Source: Bacteroidota bacterium
GTDB lineage: Bacteria > Bacteroidota > Bacteroidia > Chitinophagales > Chitinophagaceae
Assembly: GCA_023386235.1 (NCBI GenBank)
Contig: JAEWKC010000007.1
Coordinates: 1-64,000, forward strand
Direction: 5' to 3'
Length of the DNA: 64,000 bases
Position numbers and translations under genes: made by a program. The notes below the pieces were generated by a model. That model was not told the DNA's origin. It worked only from the letters and a program-made list of their open reading frames with translations, and made no database searches. Positions 48,347 to 56,587 of the stretch are shown here, piece after piece. Every line of letters starts with the position of its first letter. Positions within the stretch are counted from its first letter, which is position 1.

Positions 48347-48988
48347 TCAGCTAAACATTTTCCTGTAATAATCTACTTTAAAATCGTATACTGGTCGTTT
48401 GGAATTTTTATACAAATGCGCATGCGCCCGGTAAAGTGCAGATGTAGCCCAGGCAATATTGGCACTTCCAGACGGCGACATTAAAATAGTAAGTTTTACT
48501 TCACGTCCGAAAAAGCTATTATTCAAAATCACTTCTTTATTCTTACGAATTGCAGGAGTGATTTTTTGCTTTAATATATCTGTATAAAAAAGCTTGAAGG
48601 CATTGTTTTTTCCAAAGCCGCTGGTAAAAAACACTTCTTTAATTTTTGATTTTTTTATTTGATCAATCAAATCTGTATGTAGCTGCAAACAGGTGAAATC
48701 ATTATCAAGATAAGTAGATTTATTTCTTTCACAGGTCAATACAGTATCACTCACGGCTATTTTTTTTACATGTAAAAAATGCAATACCTTTTCTAACGTT
48801 AAAGGTTTGGGCAATAGCTCAGGAAAGGCATCGCTGAATATCTCCCATATAGAATTTTTATTCCCGTAGAAAAAAGGCAGCAAAAATTTTTCATGATGGT
48901 GAGGATGTATGGTGCCCAGTATCAATCTCTCGCTGTATTTGGGTATAGGATAAAGATCAATATGCTGATGACGCGTTATTATTTTCAT
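48347..48988 (-). CDS. uracil-DNA glycosylase superfamily-like protein
   Basis: A 213-residue protein that loosely follows the UDG fold. It has LILGTIHPHHHEKFLLPFFY with GNKNSIWEIFSDAF (compare GxxP and the YxxxxNxFW block), a central EVFFTSGFGK strand, and a late LMSPSGSANIA resembling the LPSxSPAN motif 2. Catalytic identity is unproven: the motif 1 acid is not obvious. It lies 4 nt after the YgjV-like gene on the same strand. Confidence 0.6.
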   Translation of the reverse strand: MKIITRHQHIDLYPIPKYSERLILGTIHPHHHEKFLLPFFYGNKNSIWEIFSDAFPELLPKPLTLEKVLHFLHVKKIAVSDTVLTCERNKSTYLDNDFTCLQLHTDLIDQIKKSKIKEVFFTSGFGKNNAFKLFYTDILKQKITPAIRKNKEVILNNSFFGREVKLTILMSPSGSANIAWATSALYRAHAHLYKNSKRPVYDFKVDYYRKMFS

Positions 48989-48992
48989 CTAT

Positions 48993-49229
48993 TCAGGCAT
49001 TTTTTTTTGAAATTATTTTTTTGCTGAAAAATAAATGATATAATTGAATGCAGGCAACCAGGCCATTGGATATAATCAGCGGCCACTTCCAGCCCAACAT
49101 TATTCCGTATACAACAAAAAATATACATCCAACCAAATTGATTGTTCTGATTTTTTTTATTTGATCGGGAACAAAGGATAATACCAAAAATGCCATTGCT
49201 ACATAGCCAATCAATTCTGTTGTATCCAT
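48993..49229 (-). CDS. YgjV-like small membrane protein
   Basis: A 78-residue protein with three hydrophobic helices. The pattern LIGYVAMAFLVLSFVPDQIK with NLVGCIFFVVYGIMLGWKWP and LIISNGLVACIQLYHLFF resembles the YgjV/PQ-loop-like small membrane proteins. The transport role is unknown. It has its own TATCTTTG promoter element and is followed after 4 nt by the UDG-like gene. Confidence 0.7.
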   Translation of the reverse strand: MDTTELIGYVAMAFLVLSFVPDQIKKIRTINLVGCIFFVVYGIMLGWKWPLIISNGLVACIQLYHLFFSKKIISKKNA

Positions 49230-49249
49230 GATTATATGATTATTTCAGA

Positions 49250-49257
49250 CAAAGATA
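49250..49257 (-). promoter_or_regulatory. -7 element for YgjV/UDG-like unit
   Basis: The reverse strand reads TATCTTTG (TAnnTTTG), 20 nt before the ATG at 49229. A perfect 14-bp palindrome, TAATAACGTTATTA (49261-49274), lies just upstream within the promoter spacer and could be an operator. Confidence 0.45.
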
Positions 49258-49307
49258 AAATAATAACGTTATTAAACTAAAGCATGTAGCGTTTCTGCAA
49301 AATGCAT

Positions 49308-49337
49308 AAAAAAGAGCCACACGGCTAAGAGTGGCTC
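49308..49337 (-). terminator. terminator after DUF4382 gene
   Basis: GAGCCAC pairs with GTGGCTC around a 10-nt loop, followed on the reverse strand by TTTTTTATGC. It lies 32 nt beyond the stop codon. Confidence 0.78.
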
Positions 49338-49369
49338 CTGTTTCATATATGGTTGTTTTTGGGAATTTT

Positions 49370-50194
49370 TTATTTTAATAAAGTAATATTTCCTAAGCTT
49401 TTTACTTTGCCTGTTTCTACCAGAATATTTGATAAAGTAGTATCTCTGTAGCCTGTGGTATTATCAGCATCGAAAGCAATGTTGTAAGTACCGGCATTCA
49501 GATTGATAAATTTGAAGTAACCCAATCCCAGTGCGCTGCCTGCACCTTCAGGAATGGCACTGGCAACAGTGTCGGTGCCTCTTAAAGCATACACAGTTGT
49601 ATTAGCTTCTACAGGAAATGCAAAACCATTAATCACACCATAAGATGCAGATTCAGTAACTGCGTTTACCACAGGTTTTAAAATATATTTTCCATTACCG
49701 GTTGCAGTAATTGAGCGTGCCGCATCAAAATCTAACCATATTCTGTAAACACCATCCGGATCCAACGTTTCATTGAATTTAACTTTGTAGCCGCTTTGCT
49801 GAGCGGAAGGTGTGGTAAGCGGATGCGTAACACCGTCAACTACAACAGTATTGTTATCACCCAATACCAGTCTCAGTTGAGAAATGTGTCCTGCAGGTAA
49901 AGCCAAAGACTCGCCCATTACTACGTGCCCGCCGTTTTTATATTTAAGAATATTTACGGGAGCTGAAAAATAAGGAGATACGGGATAAGTAACCCAACTG
50001 CTTTCAGAGTCTTCAGCGCCTGTATTGATTTTTACTTCTTTGATATCAATGTTTACAGCGTCGTAACTTGCCGGAGCGTCTGTCAATATTAATTGAACCT
50101 TGGCTGGTCCGTTTTCGTTGGTGGTATTGCTTTTAGTACAAGCGCCTAATGCCAAAAGGCCCGAAGCGCATACAAATAAAAATAGTCTTTTCAT
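49370..50194 (-). CDS. DUF4382 domain lipoprotein
   Basis: A 274-residue lipoprotein (lipobox LALGAC, about Cys19). The DUF4382 domain (about 30-165) is marked by KVQLILTDAPASYDAVNIDI and the later LPAGHISQLRLVLGDNNTVV. A C-terminal carboxypeptidase-regulatory-like beta-sandwich (about 185-274) follows. It is an envelope protein of unknown function. It lies downstream of the sensor kinase gene (115 nt) but probably has its own promoter. Confidence 0.85.
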   Translation of the reverse strand: MKRLFLFVCASGLLALGACTKSNTTNENGPAKVQLILTDAPASYDAVNIDIKEVKINTGAEDSESSWVTYPVSPYFSAPVNILKYKNGGHVVMGESLALPAGHISQLRLVLGDNNTVVVDGVTHPLTTPSAQQSGYKVKFNETLDPDGVYRIWLDFDAARSITATGNGKYILKPVVNAVTESASYGVINGFAFPVEANTTVYALRGTDTVASAIPEGAGSALGLGYFKFINLNAGTYNIAFDADNTTGYRDTTLSNILVETGKVKSLGNITLLK

Positions 50195-50309
50195 TTTTTA
50201 GTATTTTATAAGTTTATAGTTTTTGTTACTGCAAACCTATTTCTGTAAAATGAAGAGAAGATGAAGATTGATGGCAATATTTTTTTTTAGTTATATTTTA
50301 TGACTTTTG

Positions 50310-51617
50310 TTAATAAAATTTCAGTGTAAATCTTGTGCCTGCTTCTTCCTGTGATTGCACATCAATTTGTATATTGTGATACTGGGCTATTGACTTCACA
50401 ATTGAAAGCCCCAATCCGTAACCTTCACGTCCTTTATGTATTTTTTTAAAGCGATTAAATACATCCTCCATATTTTCTTTTGCAATGCCAATGCCACTGT
50501 CTTCAATAGTTACAGCGTACACATTATTCATGCATGTATCGGAGATTGTTACAGAACCGTTAGGTTTGTTATATTTTACAGCATTATTTATAAGGTTATA
50601 AAACAATTGAAAAATAAGATCCCTGTTCATATCTTTCAATAGTATTTCTTCTTGAAGATGTATATTAAGCAAAATGTTTTCTTTTTCAATTCTGTGAGCA
50701 AGCTCTTCTGCCACTTCATTAATAATCTCGCGAAGATTTATTGTATCGTTTCTTACATATTGTTCATTATCAATGCGGGAAATCAACAATAGAGAATGTA
50801 TTATTTTTCTTAACCTGCGCAAAGTTATCATCAGCTCTTCCAGTTTTAGGTATTGTACATCGCTCAGGTTTTCATCCATCATCATATTCTCTATCTTGCT
50901 TTGCAGAATACTAATAGGCGTCATGAGTTCATGCGAAGCATTGGAAGTAAACTCTCTTTCCTTCTCAAATGCATGGTTTATTTGTGACATTAATGTAGTG
51001 ATGGAATTGTCAAGATACCTGAAATCGTAGGTAGAGGTTTTAATGGGTTGCGTATTTTCTTTAAAAGGAAATATTCTGTTTTTTAACTTCGACTGGATAA
51101 TTGTATTAAAAGGTTTTAAAACAAAGCTTGTGTATAAAAAATTACTTACCAGGGTAAGCATTATTAATAATCCCAACACAAGCAGTGCGGCCTTTTGCAG
51201 GTCTCTGCTATCCTGGTTAATGCTTGCTATTTTTTTTGCAACCTCCAGCATATACTTGTCTTCGCCGGTAGTAAATGTATGCCTGAGAATTCTGTAGTTG
51301 ATAGTGTCTCCGTCTACAAAAGCGCGCTGCGAAGTTTCAAGCTTATCTGTTGTAAAAATACTATCGGTAGGCTCTATAGAAATGTATTCGTCTTTCAGCA
51401 TAGTATAACTTCCATACTCTTTTTCGCCCTGCAAATAAAAATCTATCCCGTTCTGCTGAATTTCTTTTATTATTTTTTCTTTCTGAAAAGCAAGCGCCTT
51501 ATTGGTATTTCTAAAAGCAATATCACTCATTAAATACGGCACAAGCAATACAAAAAGTATTACGATAGCCAGCGATGAAAGCGCCGAAAAAAGTATGAGC
51601 TTTGTAAGTAGTTTCAA
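50310..51617 (-). CDS. sensor histidine kinase
   Basis: A 435-residue HK with two transmembrane helices (about 8-30 and 142-165) flanking a periplasmic sensor domain. HisKA has the phospho-acceptor in FTSNASHELMTPISILQSKI (about 226-245). HATPase_c has the N box FYNLINNAVKYNKPNG, G1 EDSGIGIAKEN and G2 GYGLGLSIVKSIA. The start is a TTG that overlaps the response-regulator stop (TTGA). The next ATG would remove the first helix. The partner is the regulator immediately upstream. Confidence 0.92.
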   Translation of the reverse strand: MKLLTKLILFSALSSLAIVILFVLLVPYLMSDIAFRNTNKALAFQKEKIIKEIQQNGIDFYLQGEKEYGSYTMLKDEYISIEPTDSIFTTDKLETSQRAFVDGDTINYRILRHTFTTGEDKYMLEVAKKIASINQDSRDLQKAALLVLGLLIMLTLVSNFLYTSFVLKPFNTIIQSKLKNRIFPFKENTQPIKTSTYDFRYLDNSITTLMSQINHAFEKEREFTSNASHELMTPISILQSKIENMMMDENLSDVQYLKLEELMITLRRLRKIIHSLLLISRIDNEQYVRNDTINLREIINEVAEELAHRIEKENILLNIHLQEEILLKDMNRDLIFQLFYNLINNAVKYNKPNGSVTISDTCMNNVYAVTIEDSGIGIAKENMEDVFNRFKKIHKGREGYGLGLSIVKSIAQYHNIQIDVQSQEEAGTRFTLKFY

Positions 51618-52291
51618 TCTTGCTTTTTGATTTTATATCCAACACCTCTCACCGTTTCAATCCAGTCAACAGCTCCAAAGTTCGATAGTTTTTTCCGGAT
51701 ATTTTTTATATGAACGTCTATGTAGTTGGAATCACTGTTTTCATCTGCATTATCTCCCCATAAATGATCGCTCAACTGCATTCGTGTAAGAGGCCTGTTC
51801 TTATGCAATAATAAGTAATTTAGCAGATCAAATTCTTTTCTTGAAAGTTCTATTTCTTTTTCTTTATAAAAAACCTGGCGATATTTAGCGTCTATAACAA
51901 AATCATTGATCTGCGTTTTCGTATTGTCTACTTTGTATTTTCTCCGAATAATAGCCTGCATTCTTGATTGCAGCTCCAGCATAGAAAATGGTTTAGGGAG
52001 ATAATCATCTGCCCCCAAATCCAGCCCTTTAATTCTGTCTTCAACGTTTCCTCTGGCTGTAAGCATGATGATTGCTACATCCTGATGGTCTTTTCTTATT
52101 TCTTTTAAAAGATAAAAACCGTCTTTATCGGGTAGCCCTATATCTAACAAAATAAAATCGTAAGTATTTACATCGCATTTCTCTAACGCTTCAACAGCAC
52201 TGCCGGCAATATCGCACAAATAAGCTTTTTTTAAAAATGCTTCCACTTCTGTAGCCAACGCTTTTTCATCTTCAACAATTAATATTTTCAT
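51614..52291 (-). CDS. response regulator, OmpR/PhoB family
   Basis: A 225-residue regulator with a receiver domain (about 1-115; acidic pocket IVEDEKALAT, phospho-acceptor Asp in DFILLDIGLPDKDG about 51, Lys in DDYLPKPFSM) and a winged-helix DNA-binding domain (about 130-222; LSRKEFDLLNYLLLHKNRPL, SNYIDVHIKNIRKKL). It forms a two-component system with the kinase gene it overlaps by 4 nt. Secreted-protein genes directly upstream are candidates for its regulon. Confidence 0.94.
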   Translation of the reverse strand: MKILIVEDEKALATEVEAFLKKAYLCDIAGSAVEALEKCDVNTYDFILLDIGLPDKDGFYLLKEIRKDHQDVAIIMLTARGNVEDRIKGLDLGADDYLPKPFSMLELQSRMQAIIRRKYKVDNTKTQINDFVIDAKYRQVFYKEKEIELSRKEFDLLNYLLLHKNRPLTRMQLSDHLWGDNADENSDSNYIDVHIKNIRKKLSNFGAVDWIETVRGVGYKIKKQD

Positions 52292-52306
52292 TTCTTACAT
52301 GTTTTG

Positions 52307-53242
52307 CTAAAACTGATAATATAAACTAACGGTAAAAAAAGAATGTGTGTTGCTCAAGCCTTCCACCACCACATCGTGATGCAATAAAGAAAACTGATAA
52401 GCGATTTCAGCCAGGTAAGTTGAACGGGCAAAAGAAACAGGCAACTTAAAATTGTAAGACATCAACCCAAACTTACTGGAAGAGATTTCTTCTACAATAA
52501 TTCCCGGCTGCTGGTTAGGATTGCCTTTGCCTGGATTGTGGCCACTGCCCACACCCTTTCCATTGTTTGCTCTTTCTTTTATATAGGTTTCATAAAACTG
52601 TTGTGTGCCTGCCGTAATATCTATACCCGGTGTAATGCTGACTATTGATTTATTATCGGGAAGATAAATATCAAACGCCTTTGAATTAGTAAGCGTAATA
52701 AAATAATCGCTATGTTTTCCAAAAGCATAATCAAACATTGCGCCCGTGGTAAAAAGATGTTCGTAATTAATGGCAGCGCTTAATAAACTTGGTGTGGAAG
52801 ATTGGATAAAAGGTGAATTTTTAGGATAAAAAGTATAATGATAACTTACATCACCCGTAAGATTTTTTACTATATCAAATACATAGCCGGCGCCGATACT
52901 TGCAGCAGATATGAATGAACTATTGGTAAATAATTTATAAGTAAGTGCCGAAGCATATATTCCTACGGGAAATTGTACGGTTGCATTGAGCGCTACGTAT
53001 GGCATTTTTTCTGCAGCTACCTGGCCGTAATAACTCGCGTTATTGCTGTATATAGCTGCCAATGTGATAGTTGTTTTTTTTGCTGTTGCAGTATCGGCAG
53101 CATCGTTTAAAATTGAGCTGTCAGCCACTTGTAATGCTGATAAAGAATCTTTGTTTTGAGAAAATGCTTTGATAGGCATTAGGAAAATAATACCAGTGAA
53201 AATAAAAAAAACGCTGAATTTAATTTTATGAAATGTAGTCAT
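52307..53242 (-). CDS. predicted outer-membrane beta-barrel protein
   Basis: A 311-residue protein with a signal peptide (ending KAFSQ) and a short Ser/Thr/Asp-rich linker. The body alternates amphipathic strands (ITLAAIYSNNASYYGQVAAE, LTGDVSYHYTFYPKNSPF) and ends in an aromatic residue (SLYYQF), as outer-membrane barrels do. A Gly/Asn/Pro-rich loop (NNGKGVGSGHNPGKGNPNQQ) interrupts it near 235. No named family is recognised. It sits between the basic secreted protein gene (1 nt) and the response regulator (15 nt), so it is in the same operon. Confidence 0.75.
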   Translation of the reverse strand: MTTFHKIKFSVFFIFTGIIFLMPIKAFSQNKDSLSALQVADSSILNDAADTATAKKTTITLAAIYSNNASYYGQVAAEKMPYVALNATVQFPVGIYASALTYKLFTNSSFISAASIGAGYVFDIVKNLTGDVSYHYTFYPKNSPFIQSSTPSLLSAAINYEHLFTTGAMFDYAFGKHSDYFITLTNSKAFDIYLPDNKSIVSITPGIDITAGTQQFYETYIKERANNGKGVGSGHNPGKGNPNQQPGIIVEEISSSKFGLMSYNFKLPVSFARSTYLAEIAYQFSLLHHDVVVEGLSNTHSFFTVSLYYQF

Positions 53243-53243
53243 T

Positions 53244-53600
53244 TTATCTTATCCCTTTTCCTACTTTAGGTTTTACAACTTTTATAGGCTTCACTTTCAC
53301 AGGCTGGCCTACTCTTACCGGTCTGGGTTTGTTTTTAGCGGCAGGCACCGTTTTAACTTTTACATTGCCCGCTGTCTTTGGATTTTGCTTCGCAGGATTT
53401 TTTCCTTTGCCGGCCTGGCTGTTGTTATGCTGAGATGTTTTGTTCTTTTGCTCCGTTTTATTGTTAACAGGAGGTAAGCTGTCCAATACAGTTATGGCAT
53501 TACTGAATGGATCTTTATCGTAAAAACCTGCATACATTTTTCCTGTAAAAAATACAAATATCAATAAAATAAAATATTTCAATAAGTGCTTTTTTATCAT
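53244..53600 (-). CDS. small basic secreted protein
   Basis: A 118-residue protein with a signal peptide (ending GKMYA). The mature part is low-complexity, rich in Lys, Pro, Asn and Val (VKPIKVVKPKVGKGIR at the end). It resembles intrinsically disordered envelope linkers. The -7 element TACTTTTG at 53619-53626 overlaps the longer TTG frame, so the ATG at 53600 is the start. It is the first gene of the operon with the barrel protein and the two-component system. Confidence 0.65.
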   Translation of the reverse strand: MIKKHLLKYFILLIFVFFTGKMYAGFYDKDPFSNAITVLDSLPPVNNKTEQKNKTSQHNNSQAGKGKNPAKQNPKTAGNVKVKTVPAAKNKPRPVRVGQPVKVKPIKVVKPKVGKGIR

Positions 53601-53618
53601 ACTATTTATATAATTAAC

Positions 53619-53626
53619 CAAAAGTA
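53619..53626 (-). promoter_or_regulatory. -7 element for secreted-protein/two-component operon
   Basis: The reverse strand reads TACTTTTG (TAnnTTTG), 18 nt before the ATG at 53600. Confidence 0.5.
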
Positions 53627-53759
53627 AATCAGTAAGTTCAATTTTTGGCAGGTTAGATAGAATTAATTAGAATTTAAAAAGAATTGCCTGCACGGGAATT
53701 GCAGGCAATATCCGGTTTATGTTTTTAGATGAAAAAATCTCTCATCTCCGGCTGTGCTA

Positions 53760-54041
53760 TTACTTTGTTGTTTTTCTAGCTTTGCCTTTGTTTACTGTGG
53801 CTTTTCTAATTTTAGCAGCTTTTATTTTTTTACGATCATCAGTCCGGCCATATTTGTAAGCTTTACTTTTAGAGGATGCTACCCCGCTCACTGTTTGGCC
53901 ATCCTGTGTAGATTTTGCCACATCGCTTATGGTACTGCCGTGTGTGGCTTTTTCCGGTGCATTTTTTGGGGTGCTTTTTGCTTTTTGTCCGAATGATGTT
54001 GCCGATACTAATAAGGCAACAACTATTAATAAATGTTTCAT
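53760..54041 (-). CDS. small basic secreted protein
   Basis: A 93-residue protein with a signal peptide (MKHLLIVVALLVSATSFGQ). The mature part is very basic (KAAKIRKATVNKGKARKTTK) and probably disordered. No family is recognised. Like its neighbour at 53244 it is a Lys-rich exported protein, and it may be a target of the adjacent two-component system (inference from position only). Confidence 0.6.
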   Translation of the reverse strand: MKHLLIVVALLVSATSFGQKAKSTPKNAPEKATHGSTISDVAKSTQDGQTVSGVASSKSKAYKYGRTDDRKKIKAAKIRKATVNKGKARKTTK

Positions 54042-54151
54042 CTTAGTGTTTTTAGTGTTAAAAATCTTTTCAGTTGTTTACAACACAAAACTATACATCT
54101 ATTATGAAGAAAAGATGAAGAACATTTATTATACCCGTTTATTGTCTTTTG

Positions 54152-56404
54152 CTAAAACCCTAAATTGATGCCTATATTAAAATTAAATCCTGCCTGTGGA
54201 TAGTAATAGTTTTCTGTAATATTGCTTCCGTCATACCTGTAAGAATAAGTATAGCCATTATTCTCATACTTTTTATTGAAGATATTATTCAGCATAACTA
54301 TTACGCTCATTTCTTTTATCCACGAGGGTTTCAGGTCATATCTCAAGCGCGCATCAAATACAGAGAACGGATTTATACTTCTCATTACATTGGTAGAATT
54401 ATCAAGAAATTGTCTGCCTACATATTTGCCCAAAAGATCAATATAAAAATGATTGTCTGACTGATAAGCATAAAAAGGTTCTAAAGAAATCGTGGCACCT
54501 GCAATTACGTTAGGTGAAAAAGCTATGTCGGTATTCTCATACTTTTCCTCCGTTTGTCCTCCATTATCATAGTCATCATTGTATTGTGTAATGGATTTAA
54601 TTTTATTCTTGCTGAAAGCCGCGTTGGCACTGATGTTTAGCCATTGGTACGGACGATATCCTGCCGTAAGTTCAATGCCGCTACGGTAACTTTTATCTAC
54701 ATTAGCACGCATGTATTCTCCAACGTCATTGACTTTCCCGGTAAGTATCAGCTGATTTTTGTAATCCATATAGTAGAGGTTTGTTCCCGCGCTTACTTTT
54801 GTTCCATTATACAGATAACCCAATTCATAATCATACAAAGTTTCATGCTTCGGAAGTTCATTCTTTAGCGCTGCTTCAAAATCGTTTCTGTTAGGTTCTT
54901 TATTTGCAGCAGCAAACGAACCGTATATTTTACTTTGTCCATTCAAATGTGTGAGCATGTAACTCAATCCTGCTTTAGGATTGAAGAAGTTGTACTGTTG
55001 ATTTATACGCAAAGAAGCATCTTTTCTTGATCCGTCAATGATATAGTTTACATTCCTGTATTGCAGGTCTATATAACCATACAAGCCGTCAGTGATCATC
55101 TGCTGCCATTTAGCGAAAATATTAAAATCATTTTTATCAGCAGGATGATGATACCATCTGTGATCAGCCGGTATAGCATGCTCTGCCCATTTTACAAAAC
55201 CATAATGTTTTGCATCATACATGGTATAAGCTCCGCCAATATTTACATCTGTTTTTTCTGTTTGATAATTTGCTGAAAAAACACCTCCATAATAATGATT
55301 GTCCAGCCACAGCTGGCGAATAAGATCGGTAGCAAATAATGTGTCGCCGATTGCTCTTACGTATGGCTGTAAGCCGTATTCACTGTATGTTTGCTTCAAT
55401 TTATATTCGTTATAAAATCCCTTGCCTCTTGTCATAAACCCGGCAACGTTGGCTGACCAATTGCTGTTAAATTTATGATTGAAAAATAATTGGTAATAAT
55501 CCTGTTGGTAGTTGTCTGTCTGATCGCTGTAGTATTCACCGTTTTTCATTGCACCGATAAAATTACTTCTTCTCCCAATCTTTGTCAGCGTATCGGAATA
55601 GTCAAATGTTGCAGGTGTGGCTTCATCTGTAAACAAAACCCCTATGCCGTTCCATGCCTGCCCCGTCCTTTCTTTACCGGTAAACAAATTAAATTTTACG
55701 GAAGTATTCTCATCTTTAGATGTCCAGCTCGAAATAAATTGAAGCGATTTTAAGTCGGAAAACCCACGCTGAATATACCCATCGGAATTTATTTTTGACA
55801 ATCTTGCATCAAATTGAAATCCACCTTTCAGCTTGCCGGTACCCGCACGAACTGTGTGTTTCCAGGTATTGTAAGAGCCGAATGAATTATCAATATTTGC
55901 ATAAGGAACCTTACCCTGCTCAAGATTGGAAATATTAACCGAAGCTCCAAATGCACCGGGTCCGTTGGTAGATGAGCCCACGCCTCTCTGTAGCTGAATA
56001 GAATTAACTGAAGAAGCAAGATCTCCAAAATTCACAAATACTACCAGTTGTGATTCAGGATCATTAACAGGTATACCGTTAATGGTATAGTTTGTACGCG
56101 TAAGATCTGTACCACGCACGCGCATACCGGTGTAACCCACACCAAGGCCGTCATCGGAACTCACAACAACCGAGGGCATCTGGTTTAGAAAAAAGGGTAA
56201 ATTTTTACCAAGATTTTGTTTGCCAATTTCTTTCTGATAAATATTTGCAATAGCAAACGGCGCTTTTGCACCGGCACGTATGGCACGCACTTCTACAGGC
56301 GCAAGCACTTCTACACTGTCTGTAATGATTTGTTGTTGCGTGTTCTGGGCTCTCGCAACAAAAAAAGCCGATAAAAAAATGAAACTCAAAAAAACTTTCT
56401 GCAT
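54152..56404 (-). CDS. TonB-dependent receptor under TPP riboswitch control
   Basis: A 750-residue outer-membrane receptor with a signal peptide (ending VARAQ). A plug domain (about 35-150; FLNQMPSVVVSSDDGLGVGY, MRVRGTDLTRTNYTINGIPV) is followed by a 22-strand-type barrel ending in an aromatic-rich terminal strand (NFNIGINLGF). No CarboxypepD_reg domain precedes the plug. The TPP riboswitch in its leader indicates that it imports thiamine or a thiamine precursor; this is inferred from regulation, as for other Bacteroidota TPP-controlled receptors. Confidence 0.92.
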   Translation of the reverse strand: MQKVFLSFIFLSAFFVARAQNTQQQIITDSVEVLAPVEVRAIRAGAKAPFAIANIYQKEIGKQNLGKNLPFFLNQMPSVVVSSDDGLGVGYTGMRVRGTDLTRTNYTINGIPVNDPESQLVVFVNFGDLASSVNSIQLQRGVGSSTNGPGAFGASVNISNLEQGKVPYANIDNSFGSYNTWKHTVRAGTGKLKGGFQFDARLSKINSDGYIQRGFSDLKSLQFISSWTSKDENTSVKFNLFTGKERTGQAWNGIGVLFTDEATPATFDYSDTLTKIGRRSNFIGAMKNGEYYSDQTDNYQQDYYQLFFNHKFNSNWSANVAGFMTRGKGFYNEYKLKQTYSEYGLQPYVRAIGDTLFATDLIRQLWLDNHYYGGVFSANYQTEKTDVNIGGAYTMYDAKHYGFVKWAEHAIPADHRWYHHPADKNDFNIFAKWQQMITDGLYGYIDLQYRNVNYIIDGSRKDASLRINQQYNFFNPKAGLSYMLTHLNGQSKIYGSFAAANKEPNRNDFEAALKNELPKHETLYDYELGYLYNGTKVSAGTNLYYMDYKNQLILTGKVNDVGEYMRANVDKSYRSGIELTAGYRPYQWLNISANAAFSKNKIKSITQYNDDYDNGGQTEEKYENTDIAFSPNVIAGATISLEPFYAYQSDNHFYIDLLGKYVGRQFLDNSTNVMRSINPFSVFDARLRYDLKPSWIKEMSVIVMLNNIFNKKYENNGYTYSYRYDGSNITENYYYPQAGFNFNIGINLGF

Positions 56405-56474
56405 TGTTTAAAAATTTTATTTTAATGAATAAATTTTTAAACAGGGAAAATAAAAAGCGAAGAAACAGTACGGA

Positions 56475-56563
56475 ATCTTAGTACTCCTTCCCTTCGCAGG
56501 CATTACCCTGTTCAGGTTCTACGGGTACATCTCAGCCGTGTGAAAACAGCGCCCCGAGGAATT
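56475..56563 (-). promoter_or_regulatory. TPP riboswitch (THI element)
   Basis: On the reverse strand the conserved thi-box blocks appear in order: GGGGCGCTG, then GGCTGAGATG (CTGAGATG at 56535-56528), ACCTGAACAGG (56517-56507) and TAATGCCTGCG (56505-56495), ending in AAGGGAAGGAG. They form the pyrimidine-sensing and pyrophosphate-sensing arms of the TPP aptamer. It lies 70 nt before the receptor start codon and should shut expression off when TPP is plentiful. Confidence 0.93.
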
Positions 56564-56587
56564 TGATTGCAAATGTAGGATAAAAAG

